A stretch of DNA of 64,000 bases, taken from NCBI RefSeq assembly GCF_016735495.2, contig NZ_JAERQY020000001.1:124001-188000 (forward strand), read 5' to 3'. Made by a program: the position numbers and the translations under genes. Positions 17,376 to 25,608 of this stretch are shown piece by piece; position 1 is the stretch's first letter, and every line of letters begins with the position of its first letter. This DNA is from Lysobacter sp. MMG2 (lineage in GTDB: Bacteria; Pseudomonadota; Gammaproteobacteria; Xanthomonadales; Xanthomonadaceae). A model generated the notes under the pieces. It searched no databases, had not been told where the DNA came from, and saw only the letters and a program-made list of their open reading frames with translations.

Positions 17376-20300
17376 TCAGACCGGCTCGACCTGGCCGCCG
17401 GCGCCTTCCGCCGACTCGCCCGAAGGGACGTGCGTGCGCTTGGCACGCTTGACGTAGTACTCGTCCGGGCGGCGATCCAGCAGGTCGTACACCACCGGGA
17501 TCACCACCAGCGTCAGCAGCGTGGAGACCAGCAGGCCGCCGATCACGGTGATCGCCATCGGCGAACGCACTTCGGCACCCTCGCCCATGGCCAGCGCCAG
17601 CGGCAGGAAGCCGAACAGCGTGCACGTCGTGGTCATGATGATCGGGCGCAGTCGGGAACGCGCGCCTTCCACCAGCGCCTCGCGCTTGGGAACGCCCGCC
17701 TCGCGCAACTGGTTCACCTTGTCGACCAGGATGATCGCGTTCTTCACCACCAGGCCGACCAGCAGGATCAGGCCGATGAACACCACCACCGACACCGGCG
17801 AGTTGGTGATCAGCAGCGCGAGCACCGCACCGACCAGCGCCAGCGGAATGGTGAACAGGATGACGAACGGATGCAGCAGCGATTCGAACTGCGAGGCCAT
17901 CACCAGGTACACCAGGAAGACCGCCAGGCCGAACGCGAACAGCAGCGCGTTCACCGATTCGGCCAGTTCCTCGCCCTGCCCGCCGATGTGCATGGTGACG
18001 CCGGCACCGATGGGCTGCTTGGACACCATGTCCTGGACTTCGCGCACGGCGGTGCCCAGGTCGATGTCGCGCAGGTTCGCCGAGACGATCGCCACACGCA
18101 CCTGGTCGGCGCGATGGATTTCGCTCGGGCCTGTGGTCGCGACCACGTCCGCCACCGAGTCCAGCGTGACCGGACGGTTGCTGCCCGGGTTCACGATGAG
18201 GCGGCGGATGCTGTCGACGGAGGCACGGTCGGTTTCGCGTGCGCGCACCAGCACGTCGATCTTGCGATCGCGGAAGCTGTAGCGCGTGGCGACGTCGCCG
18301 CGCACCTTCTTCACCACCACGTCGGCGATCTGGCGCGTGGTCAGGCCGAGCGCACCGGCGCGGTCCTGGTCGAAGCGGATCTGGATCTCCGGGAAGCCCT
18401 CTTCCACCGTCGACTTCACGTCGGCGTAGTGCGGGTTGGCGCGCAGCAGTGCGGCCATGCGCTGGCCGGCCTGCTGGATGCCTTCCAGGTCCTGACCGCG
18501 CAGCTCGATTTCCAGCGGCGTGGAGAAGCTGAAGAGCTCCGGACGGGCGAAGTCGACCTGCGCGCCCGGATGCGACTGCATCGTCGTACGCAGGCGTTCG
18601 GTTTCGGCCGCTTCCACCGCCTTGCTGCCGCCGTTCTCCATCACGACGGTGAGCTTGCCGATGTTCTCGCCGCTTTCGGTCGGATTGGCGTCCAGTCGCG
18701 TGCCACTGCCGCTCACGCCGTACAGCGCGCGGATGCCGTCGTCCTTGGCGTGCTTCTGCTGCAGTTCGCGCACCAGTGCATCGGTGTCGCGCAGCGGCGT
18801 GCCGGGCGGGAGCTTCACGGTCATCTCGAAGCGGTCCTGCGCCAGCTGCGGGATCAAGTCCGCGCCGAGCAACGGCACCGCCAACAGCGTCAACGCGAAC
18901 GCCACCGCGGCAGAACCCAGCACCAGCGTCGGACGCTTCAACGCGCTCGGCAGCAGCTTCAGATAGCCGCGTTCGGCGCGGCCGTACGGCGCCATCGCCA
19001 GATCGCTCGCGGCGCGCATGACCGGGCCGACCACGGCGACCAGGCCACGCCACGCGCGCACGATCAACCACGCGATACCGAAGAAGAACGTGCGCAGGGT
19101 CCAGCCGATGCCGCGCTGCGTGTAGGCCAGCGGCATGCCGATCTTCGACTTGGGCTCCCAGCGCGGATGCGGCGCTTCCTCCGGGAAGGCCATCGGCGGA
19201 CGTCCCTTGAGCGCGCTCAGCATCGGGATCAACGTCATCGACACGATCAGCGAGATGCCGATCGCGAGCGCCACGGTCAGCGCCTGGTCGCGGAACAGCT
19301 GCCCAGCGATGCCCTGCACGAACACCAGCGGCAGGAACACCGCGATGGTGGTCAGCGTGGACGCGACCACGGCCATGCTCACTTCACGCGTGCCGGCGAT
19401 GGCGGCTTCCAGCACGCCCAGGCCGCGTTCGCGCGCCTTGGCGATGCTTTCCAGTACGACGATGGAGTCGTCCACCACCAGGCCGGTCGCCAGCGCCAAG
19501 CCGCCGAGCGACATGACGTTGAGGCTCAGGCCCATCTGGCCCATGAAGAAGAACGTCGTGATGATCGACACCGGCAGCGACAGGCTGATAACGAACGTGC
19601 TCCAGCCATCGCGCAGGAACAGGAAGATGATCAGGATTGCCAGCGCGCCGCCGATCACCGCGTCGAACTTGACGTCGCTGATGGCGTGACGGATGAAGGT
19701 CGACTGGTCGTCGATGGTCGTCAGCTCGACGTCCGGCGGCACCTGTTCCTTGATTTCGTCCAGGCGCTTCTGGATGGCGTCGGCAGTGGCGACGGTGTTC
19801 GCATCGCCTTCCTTGTAGATCGCCAGTTCGACCGCTTCCTTGCCCGCCAGGCGGATGATCGCCTCGCGTTCCTTGAAGCCCTGGCGCACGTCGGCGACGT
19901 CCTTCAGGCGCACGGGCATGCCACCGGCGACAGTCGCGCCGCCGGCGGAGTTGGCGCTCTGCACCGAGGCCGCCGCGGCCATCGCTTCGGCCGAACCGGT
20001 CTGCGCCGCGATCGCGGCCATCTGCGCCGCCGCGCTCGCGGCCGCGCCGTCGCCGCCGCTCTGCGTGGTGACGAGCATCTCGCGGATCTCGGGCACGTTG
20101 GCGAACTGGTTCACCGTGCGCACGAGGTAACGCTGCGAGCCTTCTTCCAGGCGGCCGCCGGAGATGTTGATGTTCTCCTGCTGCAGACGCTGGATGACGG
20201 TGTCGATCGGCAGGTTCAGCTGCGCGATCTTCTGCTGGTCGATGTCGACCTGGATTTCATCTTCCAGGCCGCCGCCGACCTTCACCGCAGCCACGCCCTC

Positions 20301-20852
20301 GACCGGCTCGAGCTTCTTCTTCAGGTCGTCGTCGGCATAGCGGCGCAGCGCGGTGAGCTGGCGCATGGCTTCGGTGTCGCTCGTCGCCTCGGTCTTGGGC
20401 GACAGCGCGATGCGCAGAATCGGCTCGGTCGACGGATTGAAGCGCAGCAGCACCGGGGCCTTGGCCTCCAGCGGCAGCTGCAGCACTTCCATCTTGTCGC
20501 GGACTTCCAGGCTGGCCTGGTCCATGTCGGTGCCCCAGGCGAACTCGAGCACGACATCGCTCTGCCCGGTGCGCGAAACCGACTTGAGCTTGCGCAGCCC
20601 CTTGACCACGCCGACGGCCTCTTCGACCGGCTCGCTGATCAAGGTCTCGATTTCCGACGGCGCGGCACCGGTGTATTCGGTGCGCACCGTCAGCGTGGGG
20701 TAGCTCAGGTCAGGCAGCAGGTTGACCTTGAGGTCGCCCAACGCGATGAATCCGAAGAGCACGAAGGTGAGGGTCACCATCATCACCGTCACTCGACGGC
20801 GCGTGGAGAACTCCACCAGGTTGAAACCAGGTGTGTGCGCAGGTTGCGTCAC
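17376..20852 (-). CDS. RND efflux transporter permease 1 (proton-relay residues intact)
   Basis: The 1,158-residue RND pump is longer than usual (about 1,030-1,050). It keeps Asp461-Asp462 in TM4 (LVVDDSIVV) and a lysine in TM10 (LVVKNAIILVD), matching the AcrB proton relay. Extra length comes from an Ala/Gly/Ser-rich stretch at about 265-311 in the first periplasmic part and from a longer segment after TM6 (about 560-640). It lies 15 bases after the adaptor gene and 13 before the second pump, so the three form an operon that exports hydrophobic compounds. No TolC-like gene is nearby. Confidence 0.94.
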   Translation of the reverse strand: MTQPAHTPGFNLVEFSTRRRVTVMMVTLTFVLFGFIALGDLKVNLLPDLSYPTLTVRTEYTGAAPSEIETLISEPVEEAVGVVKGLRKLKSVSRTGQSDVVLEFAWGTDMDQASLEVRDKMEVLQLPLEAKAPVLLRFNPSTEPILRIALSPKTEATSDTEAMRQLTALRRYADDDLKKKLEPVEGVAAVKVGGGLEDEIQVDIDQQKIAQLNLPIDTVIQRLQQENINISGGRLEEGSQRYLVRTVNQFANVPEIREMLVTTQSGGDGAAASAAAQMAAIAAQTGSAEAMAAAASVQSANSAGGATVAGGMPVRLKDVADVRQGFKEREAIIRLAGKEAVELAIYKEGDANTVATADAIQKRLDEIKEQVPPDVELTTIDDQSTFIRHAISDVKFDAVIGGALAILIIFLFLRDGWSTFVISLSLPVSIITTFFFMGQMGLSLNVMSLGGLALATGLVVDDSIVVLESIAKARERGLGVLEAAIAGTREVSMAVVASTLTTIAVFLPLVFVQGIAGQLFRDQALTVALAIGISLIVSMTLIPMLSALKGRPPMAFPEEAPHPRWEPKSKIGMPLAYTQRGIGWTLRTFFFGIAWLIVRAWRGLVAVVGPVMRAASDLAMAPYGRAERGYLKLLPSALKRPTLVLGSAAVAFALTLLAVPLLGADLIPQLAQDRFEMTVKLPPGTPLRDTDALVRELQQKHAKDDGIRALYGVSGSGTRLDANPTESGENIGKLTVVMENGGSKAVEAAETERLRTTMQSHPGAQVDFARPELFSFSTPLEIELRGQDLEGIQQAGQRMAALLRANPHYADVKSTVEEGFPEIQIRFDQDRAGALGLTTRQIADVVVKKVRGDVATRYSFRDRKIDVLVRARETDRASVDSIRRLIVNPGSNRPVTLDSVADVVATTGPSEIHRADQVRVAIVSANLRDIDLGTAVREVQDMVSKQPIGAGVTMHIGGQGEELAESVNALLFAFGLAVFLVYLVMASQFESLLHPFVILFTIPLALVGAVLALLITNSPVSVVVFIGLILLVGLVVKNAIILVDKVNQLREAGVPKREALVEGARSRLRPIIMTTTCTLFGFLPLALAMGEGAEVRSPMAITVIGGLLVSTLLTLVVIPVVYDLLDRRPDEYYVKRAKRTHVPSGESAEGAGGQVEPV

Positions 20853-20867
20853 GTTCGCTCTCCGCGA

Positions 20868-22004
20868 TTACTGCTTGTTGTCGGACTTGGCGACCGAGGC
20901 GACTTCGGGCTTCTTCGCCTGCGGCTGGCCCAGCACCTGCACCACCGAGCCGTCGCGCAGCGCGGTCTTGCCCGCGATCACGACCTGCTCGCCTTCCTTC
21001 ACGCCTTCGCGGACTTCGGCCCACGAACCGTCCATGTAACCCAGCTTGACCGGCACGCGCTTGGTCTTGTCGCCGGTGACCACGAACACCGCCGGGTCGC
21101 CGTCGTCTTCCAGCAGCGCCACGCGCGGTACGACGAGGGCGTCGGCGCGCTGGTCGTAGTCGATCTTGATGCGGCCGAACATGCCCGGCTGCAGGATGCC
21201 GTCGCCCTTGAACGCGCACACGACGCGGAAGGTGCCGCTGCCCGAATCGACCACCGGCGAAACGCGATCCACCGTGCCCTGGAAGGTCTTGCCCGGCAGG
21301 GCGTCGACGACCAGCGCGACCGGGAGGCCGGCCTTGAGCGTCACCAGCTCGCGCTCGGGCACGTTGAGCGTGGCCTCCAGGCGCGAGGTGTCGACGATGC
21401 GGAAGATCGGCGTGTTGATCTGGACGAAGTTGCCGGTCTTGATCGAACGCGAGGCGATCACGCCGGAGATCGGCGCTTCGACGCTGGCGTAGGACAGCTC
21501 CAGGTTCGCCATGCGATTGGCGGCGCGGGCTTCTTCAAGATCGAAACGGAGCTGGTCGTTGTCGTTGGCGCTGAGCAGCTTCTGGTCGGCCATCTGCTTG
21601 GCGCGGGCGTAGTTGGCCTCGAGCTTGCGCATCTGCGCGGCGGTCTGCGCGGCGGCCAGCTCGGAGCGGGCCGAATCCAGACGCACCAGGCTCTGGCCGG
21701 CGCGGACCTGCTGACCTTCCTCGACCATCACGTTGAGGGCAACGCCCGAGGTCTTGGCGACCACCTGCGACTCGGCCACCGGCTCCAGCGGCGCGGTGCC
21801 GGTGTAGCTGGCGGCGACGGCGCGACGGGAGGCCTTGGCGACCTCGACCGGCACGGCTTCGGGACCCTTCTTGTCCTCCCCGGCCTTGGCCTGGGCCTCG
21901 CCTTCGCCCCCGCCCTTGCAGGCGCTGAGCAGCAACAGGCACGGCAACAGGACGACAGCGGCGCGGGCGAGACCACGGCTGCGATTTCGGGTGAAGTGAC
22001 GCAT
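20868..22004 (-). CDS. RND periplasmic adaptor (membrane fusion) lipoprotein
   Basis: The 378-residue protein has a lipoprotein signal ending LLLLSAC (Cys29) and then a charged Gly/Glu/Lys linker. Barrel, lipoyl and alpha-hairpin segments follow (VVAKTSGVALNVMVEEGQ, LRFDLEEARAANRMANL, SYASVEAPISGVI), typical of MexA/AcrA adaptors. It would bridge the two inner-membrane pumps downstream to an outer-membrane channel encoded elsewhere. ATG 22004 gives the lipoprotein signal at the N-terminus; the upstream open frame lacks one. The promoter region to its right includes an A/T-rich imperfect palindrome at 22051-22065. Confidence 0.92.
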   Translation of the reverse strand: MRHFTRNRSRGLARAAVVLLPCLLLLSACKGGGEGEAQAKAGEDKKGPEAVPVEVAKASRRAVAASYTGTAPLEPVAESQVVAKTSGVALNVMVEEGQQVRAGQSLVRLDSARSELAAAQTAAQMRKLEANYARAKQMADQKLLSANDNDQLRFDLEEARAANRMANLELSYASVEAPISGVIASRSIKTGNFVQINTPIFRIVDTSRLEATLNVPERELVTLKAGLPVALVVDALPGKTFQGTVDRVSPVVDSGSGTFRVVCAFKGDGILQPGMFGRIKIDYDQRADALVVPRVALLEDDGDPAVFVVTGDKTKRVPVKLGYMDGSWAEVREGVKEGEQVVIAGKTALRDGSVVQVLGQPQAKKPEVASVAKSDNKQ

Positions 22005-22050
22005 GAATTGGACCCCAAGGTGGCTGATGACCGGCCTTTGTGCCGGTGTT

Positions 22051-22065
22051 GTATATAGGTATATC
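22051..22065 (-). promoter_or_regulatory. A/T-rich imperfect palindrome in the adaptor promoter region
   Basis: GTATATAGGTATATC stands out in a GC-rich 298-base divergent spacer between the RND adaptor (minus) and the cytochrome gene (plus). It could be a minus-10 or an operator for a local regulator. No regulator gene lies beside it. Confidence 0.3.
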
Positions 22066-22302
22066 ACCGCCCCAGAAACCCTCCATCCGCCGAAGGTCAT
22101 GGTGACTGGAGCCACGTCGTGCGTTAGCCGATCGAACATCGCAATGCGGCACGCACCCATCTTCGATGCAGTAAGGGGCGACTTCGTTGCAATGGGATCG
22201 CAGGCTATACTTGCCGACTTATGTGCGGCAGGCTTAACAGGGCGCCGCGCGCAGCCAGCTTCAGAAACCTTTCGCTAGCCATTCGAGATTGCGGACTACG
22301 AC

Positions 22303-22683
22303 ATGATGCGACCGCTGATGATCGCCGCCTGCTTCGTCCTGACCACCGCCGCGTTCAGCGCGTCGGCACAGGATGCCCAGGCTCCCGCCGCTGCTGCCGC
22401 TCCGGCCGCGACGACGACCCCGGCCCCGCTCAAGGGCGACGCTGCCAGGGGCAAGCAGTTGACCTATACCTGCCAGGGCTGCCACGGCGTCACCGGCTAC
22501 AAGAACGCGTATCCGAACTACCACGTCCCGAAAATCGGCGGGCAGTCGGAGCTGTACCTGACCAACGCGCTGACCGAATACAAGAAGGGAACGCGCAAGC
22601 ATCCGACGATGCAGGCCCAGTCGCAGAGCTTCTCCGACCAGGACATCGCCGACATCGCCGCTTTCCTTTCGACCGTGAAGTGA
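22303..22683 (+). CDS. Periplasmic single-haem cytochrome c
   Basis: The 126-residue protein has a signal peptide (cleavage after SASA near residue 22), an Ala/Pro/Thr linker (24-43) and one haem site CQGCH (57-61). The likely axial Met is in HPTMQAQ. It belongs to the class I / c4-c553-like cytochromes that carry electrons between periplasmic oxidoreductases and terminal oxidases. A second single-haem cytochrome gene starts 9 bases after its stop, so the pair is cotranscribed. ATG 22303 is followed directly by a second Met. Confidence 0.9.
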   Translation: MMRPLMIAACFVLTTAAFSASAQDAQAPAAAAAPAATTTPAPLKGDAARGKQLTYTCQGCHGVTGYKNAYPNYHVPKIGGQSELYLTNALTEYKKGTRKHPTMQAQSQSFSDQDIADIAAFLSTVK

Positions 22684-22691
22684 GCACGACC

Positions 22692-23135
22692 ATGACGAAC
22701 AAGATCCTCGCCATCGCCCTGCTCGCTTCCATTGCGCTCGTCGGCTGCTCCGGCGGCGACACGCCGGCCGAGCATTCGGCGGCCGACCGCGCCGAAGGCC
22801 ACACCTCCTCGTCCGCCGGCCTGCCGGCCGGTCATATCGCCTCCGGCGAGAAGCTGGCCCAGACCAAGGGCAAGGCCACCGGCCAGTCCTGCGTGGACTG
22901 CCACGGCGCCGAAGGCAACGCCCCGATCGACGAGACCTACCCCAAGCTCGCCGGCCAGTACTACGACTACATCGCGCACTCGCTGCAGGCCTACCGCGAC
23001 GGCGACCGCGAACACGCGCTGATGTCGAGCCAGGCGAAGGAACTGACCGACCAGCAGATCGCCGACCTCGCCGCCTACTTCGGCTCGCGCGAGAGCAAGC
23101 TGCGCGATCTGCACGACGTGCACAGCCACAACTGA
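22692..23135 (+). CDS. Single-haem cytochrome c lipoprotein
   Basis: The 147-residue product has a lipobox ALVGC (Cys19), a polar linker and one haem site CVDCH (67-71). A C-terminal helix includes MSSQAKELTDQQIADLAAYF, where the axial Met probably lies. As a lipoprotein it would be membrane-tethered, unlike its soluble neighbour. Together the two resemble the halves of a di-haem c4 split into separate proteins, and they may form an electron relay. It ends before a strong intrinsic terminator. ATG 22692 gives the lipobox at the correct place. Confidence 0.9.
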   Translation: MTNKILAIALLASIALVGCSGGDTPAEHSAADRAEGHTSSSAGLPAGHIASGEKLAQTKGKATGQSCVDCHGAEGNAPIDETYPKLAGQYYDYIAHSLQAYRDGDREHALMSSQAKELTDQQIADLAAYFGSRESKLRDLHDVHSHN

Positions 23136-23161
23136 TCGAACGCTCCACCGTTCGAATGAAG

Positions 23162-23186
23162 AAGCCCGCGAAAGCGGGCTTTTTCT
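23162..23186 (+). terminator. Intrinsic terminator after the cytochrome pair
   Basis: AAGCCCGC pairs with GCGGGCTT around a GAAA tetraloop, followed by TTTTC. This is a textbook terminator 26 bases after the second cytochrome. Confidence 0.9.
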
Positions 23187-23213
23187 TTATCGCCGGACCG
23201 CTCCGCCCCCGCA

Positions 23214-23244
23214 CAAAGAAAACGGGCCGCTCGTGCGGCCCGTT
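23214..23244 (-). terminator. Intrinsic terminator of the OmpA-like gene
   Basis: AACGGGCCGC (23221-23230) pairs with GCGGCCCGTT (23235-23244) around TCGT. On the minus strand it is followed by TTTCTTTG. It faces the plus-strand terminator at 23162. Confidence 0.8.
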
Positions 23245-23266
23245 CCTTGTTCGATTGCGGTTCGGA

Positions 23267-23983
23267 TCAGGACTGGATCGGCACCAGCGTGATCTCGACG
23301 CGGCGGTTCTGCGCGCGGCCGGCTTCGGTGTCGTTGCTGGCGATCGGACGGGTCTTGCCGGCGCCGACGACGATGAAGCGCTCGCGATTCAGGCCGCGGC
23401 TCTGCAGGTAGCTGGCGACCGAGTTGGCGCGCTGCTCCGACAGCTTCTGGTTGTAGGCATCGCTGCCGATGCTGTCGGTGTGGCCGGCGACCTCGATGAC
23501 GGTCTGGTTGTATTCCTGCAGCGTGCGCGCGACGTTGTCGAGCACCGGATAGAACTCCGGCTTCAGGTTCGACTTGTCGAAGTCGAAGGTGATGCCGCTG
23601 GGCATGTTGAGCGTGATGTTGTTGCCCTGGCGGACCACGTCGACGCCGGTGCCGGCGGTCTGCTGGCGCAGCGCGGCTTCCTGGCGATCCTGGTAGTTGC
23701 CGATGGCCGCACCGGCCAGGCCGCCGACGCCTGCACCGACCAGCGCGCGTTGACGACGCTCGGTGGCGTCATCGCCGCTGAGCAGGCCGGCGGCGACACC
23801 GGCGAGCGCGCCGATGATCGCGCCCTTGCTGGTCTTGCTCATGCCCTGCTGCTGACCCTGCGGCTGCGGCTGCTGTTGCTGCGGATACGGCTGACCGTAA
23901 TAGCCGCCACCGCCGGTGGCACAGCCCGCGAGCAGCGCAGTGGTGACGACGGCGACGCAGGCGGCCTTGAGGAAATTCTTCAT
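23267..23983 (-). CDS. OmpA-family lipoprotein (YiaD-like)
   Basis: The 238-residue protein has a lipobox LLAGC (Cys21), a Gly/Gln/Pro-rich linker and a glycine-zipper region (GALAGVAAGLL, GAGVGGLAGAAIG). The C-terminal OmpA domain (about 125-235) carries GHTDSIGSDAYNQKLSEQRA and NRRVEI, which bind peptidoglycan. It likely tethers the outer membrane to the cell wall. ATG 23983 was chosen because the lipoprotein signal starts there. The frame continues upstream to 24502 without supporting features. Confidence 0.93.
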   Translation of the reverse strand: MKNFLKAACVAVVTTALLAGCATGGGGYYGQPYPQQQQPQPQGQQQGMSKTSKGAIIGALAGVAAGLLSGDDATERRQRALVGAGVGGLAGAAIGNYQDRQEAALRQQTAGTGVDVVRQGNNITLNMPSGITFDFDKSNLKPEFYPVLDNVARTLQEYNQTVIEVAGHTDSIGSDAYNQKLSEQRANSVASYLQSRGLNRERFIVVGAGKTRPIASNDTEAGRAQNRRVEITLVPIQS

Positions 23984-24075
23984 ATGTCGATCCTTGGAAG
24001 ACGAATGGTGGAACTGAACGCGGCACAAGCTAACCACGTTCACGTCTTTTAGGAGTGATCGACCGCACAGCTTAT

Positions 24076-25548
24076 TCAGTTTGCGGCAGGCATCAATGCT
24101 TCGGCGGCGTCGGCATCCAGGCGCGTGTCCCAGTTCCCCATCAGCGACAGATACAGCAGCTTCTCGAATTCCGCACCGAAGCGGCGAATCACTGCGTCGG
24201 GATCGGGGATCAATCGACCATCTGCGATCAGACCAAAATGCACGCGACCGTTGTAGCTCAGGATCGAAATGCCCACGCCGATCGAACCGGTCTGCGGCAC
24301 CCAGAACATCATCTCGCGCAGCATGCAGCCGGCCAGATAAAGCGGCTGCTGCGGGCCAGGCACGTTGGTCGCTACCGCCGTGGCCTTGCGGCTGAAAAGC
24401 TCCAGCGCGAGCCCCTGCACCGACGCCGGCGCCATGCCCAACGCGGCGAGCAGCCCGTAGGCAACGATGGCCTGGCGCGATTGTTTGAGGTCTTCCATGC
24501 ACTGCGCGACCCGTTCCAGTCGACGGATCGGATTGCCCTCGCCCACCGGCAGGTCGAGGAACACCAGCCCGAAGTGATTGCCCAGCTTGCGTGCATGTTC
24601 GAGCGGCCGCAGGTTCACCGGCACCGTGGCGCGCAGCGTGAGGCCATCGACGTGGTCACCTCGCTCGATCATGTAACTGCGCAGCGCGCCGGCGGCGGTG
24701 GCCATCAGCACATCGTTGACGGTGCAGTCACACGCGCGTCCGACGGCTTTCACTTCCTCCAGGTCCAGCGGCTCGGCCCAGGCCACGCGCTTGCTCACGC
24801 CCAGGCGACCGCGCAGCAACGACGGTGGATCGTCCGAAAGCGCCAGCGCATTGAGCAGCTCGCGTGCGATCTCGCCGCCTTCCTTCGCCAGCACCGCGGC
24901 GAGGGTCGGATCGCGGTACATCTCCAATCCCTTTTCGACGACCTTGCTTCCCAGTTGCACGTAGCGGTCCACGGCACCGACGCGACGCGCCACCCCGGCA
25001 TGCTGCTGCTTGAGCCAGGTGCGCGGCAGCTCGGTGCCGTCGTCGGCATCGGGGCCGGTGTCGGTCAGCGAGAGCAGCACCTGCACCAGCGCGATGCCGT
25101 CGGCATAGCTGTGATGGATGCGCGCTACCAGCGCCGAGCCACCACCCTCATAGCGTTCGACCAGATGAAACTGCCAGAGCGGGCGATCGTGGTTGAGCGC
25201 CGAAGACGCCAACTGGCTGACGAACCGTTCCAGCGTGCGCTTGTCGCCCCGGCCCGGCAACGCGGCATGCTGGACGTGCCAGTCCAGGTTGAAGTTCAGA
25301 TCGGTTTCCCACTGTGCGCCGGACGGGGTGACCACGGCCTTTTGGCGGAAGCGCCGGTACGACAGGAAGCGCTGCTTCACCACGCGCTTGAGGCGCTCCA
25401 GCGACATCGGCTCGGCGAACATCAGCACGCCGGTGATCATCATCGGATTGGTCGGCCGCTCCATGCGCAGCCAGGCGGTATCCACCCGCGACATCGGTTC
25501 CCGGCGACCGCGCCGGCGTGCCCTTGCTCGCGTCTGCGCCATGGCCAT
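24076..25548 (-). CDS. Wax ester synthase / diacylglycerol acyltransferase (WS/DGAT) family
   Basis: The 490-residue protein carries the acyltransferase motif HHSYADG (residues 145-151) and the C-terminal family strings ATVPVNLRP, GNHFGLVFLDLP and TNVPGPQQPLYLAG. WS/DGAT enzymes esterify long-chain alcohols or diacylglycerol with acyl-CoA for storage lipid. Related condensation-domain members have other roles. The start ATG 25548 has AGGAG 5 bases upstream (25554-25558). A later ATG at 25494 is possible, since the first 18 residues are an Arg-rich extension. The photolyase gene lies 60 bases upstream on the same strand. Confidence 0.88.
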   Translation of the reverse strand: MAMAQTRARARRRGRREPMSRVDTAWLRMERPTNPMMITGVLMFAEPMSLERLKRVVKQRFLSYRRFRQKAVVTPSGAQWETDLNFNLDWHVQHAALPGRGDKRTLERFVSQLASSALNHDRPLWQFHLVERYEGGGSALVARIHHSYADGIALVQVLLSLTDTGPDADDGTELPRTWLKQQHAGVARRVGAVDRYVQLGSKVVEKGLEMYRDPTLAAVLAKEGGEIARELLNALALSDDPPSLLRGRLGVSKRVAWAEPLDLEEVKAVGRACDCTVNDVLMATAAGALRSYMIERGDHVDGLTLRATVPVNLRPLEHARKLGNHFGLVFLDLPVGEGNPIRRLERVAQCMEDLKQSRQAIVAYGLLAALGMAPASVQGLALELFSRKATAVATNVPGPQQPLYLAGCMLREMMFWVPQTGSIGVGISILSYNGRVHFGLIADGRLIPDPDAVIRRFGAEFEKLLYLSLMGNWDTRLDADAAEALMPAAN

Positions 25549-25553
25549 CCGTT

Positions 25554-25558
25554 CTCCT
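25554..25558 (-). promoter_or_regulatory. Ribosome binding site deciding the WS/DGAT start
   Basis: AGGAG on the minus strand, 5 bases before ATG 25548, favours the longer form that includes the Arg-rich N-terminus. Confidence 0.6.
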
Positions 25559-25608
25559 GTGCGTCCTCGTTCGAGTGAATCACGCCCCTGCAAGCAGCGT
25601 CAACGCGA

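Noticed and set aside
14237-17452. A 1,071-codon plus-strand frame opposite RND pump 2
   Set aside because: It is an antisense frame with repetitive HRQDRR-type composition and no recognised domain; the minus-strand gene has full RND motifs.
17229-22058. A 1,609-codon open frame on the plus strand opposite the RND operon
   Set aside because: It is rich in His, Arg, Asp and Gln, has no motif, and is the antisense frame of three clear transport genes. High GC makes such frames common.
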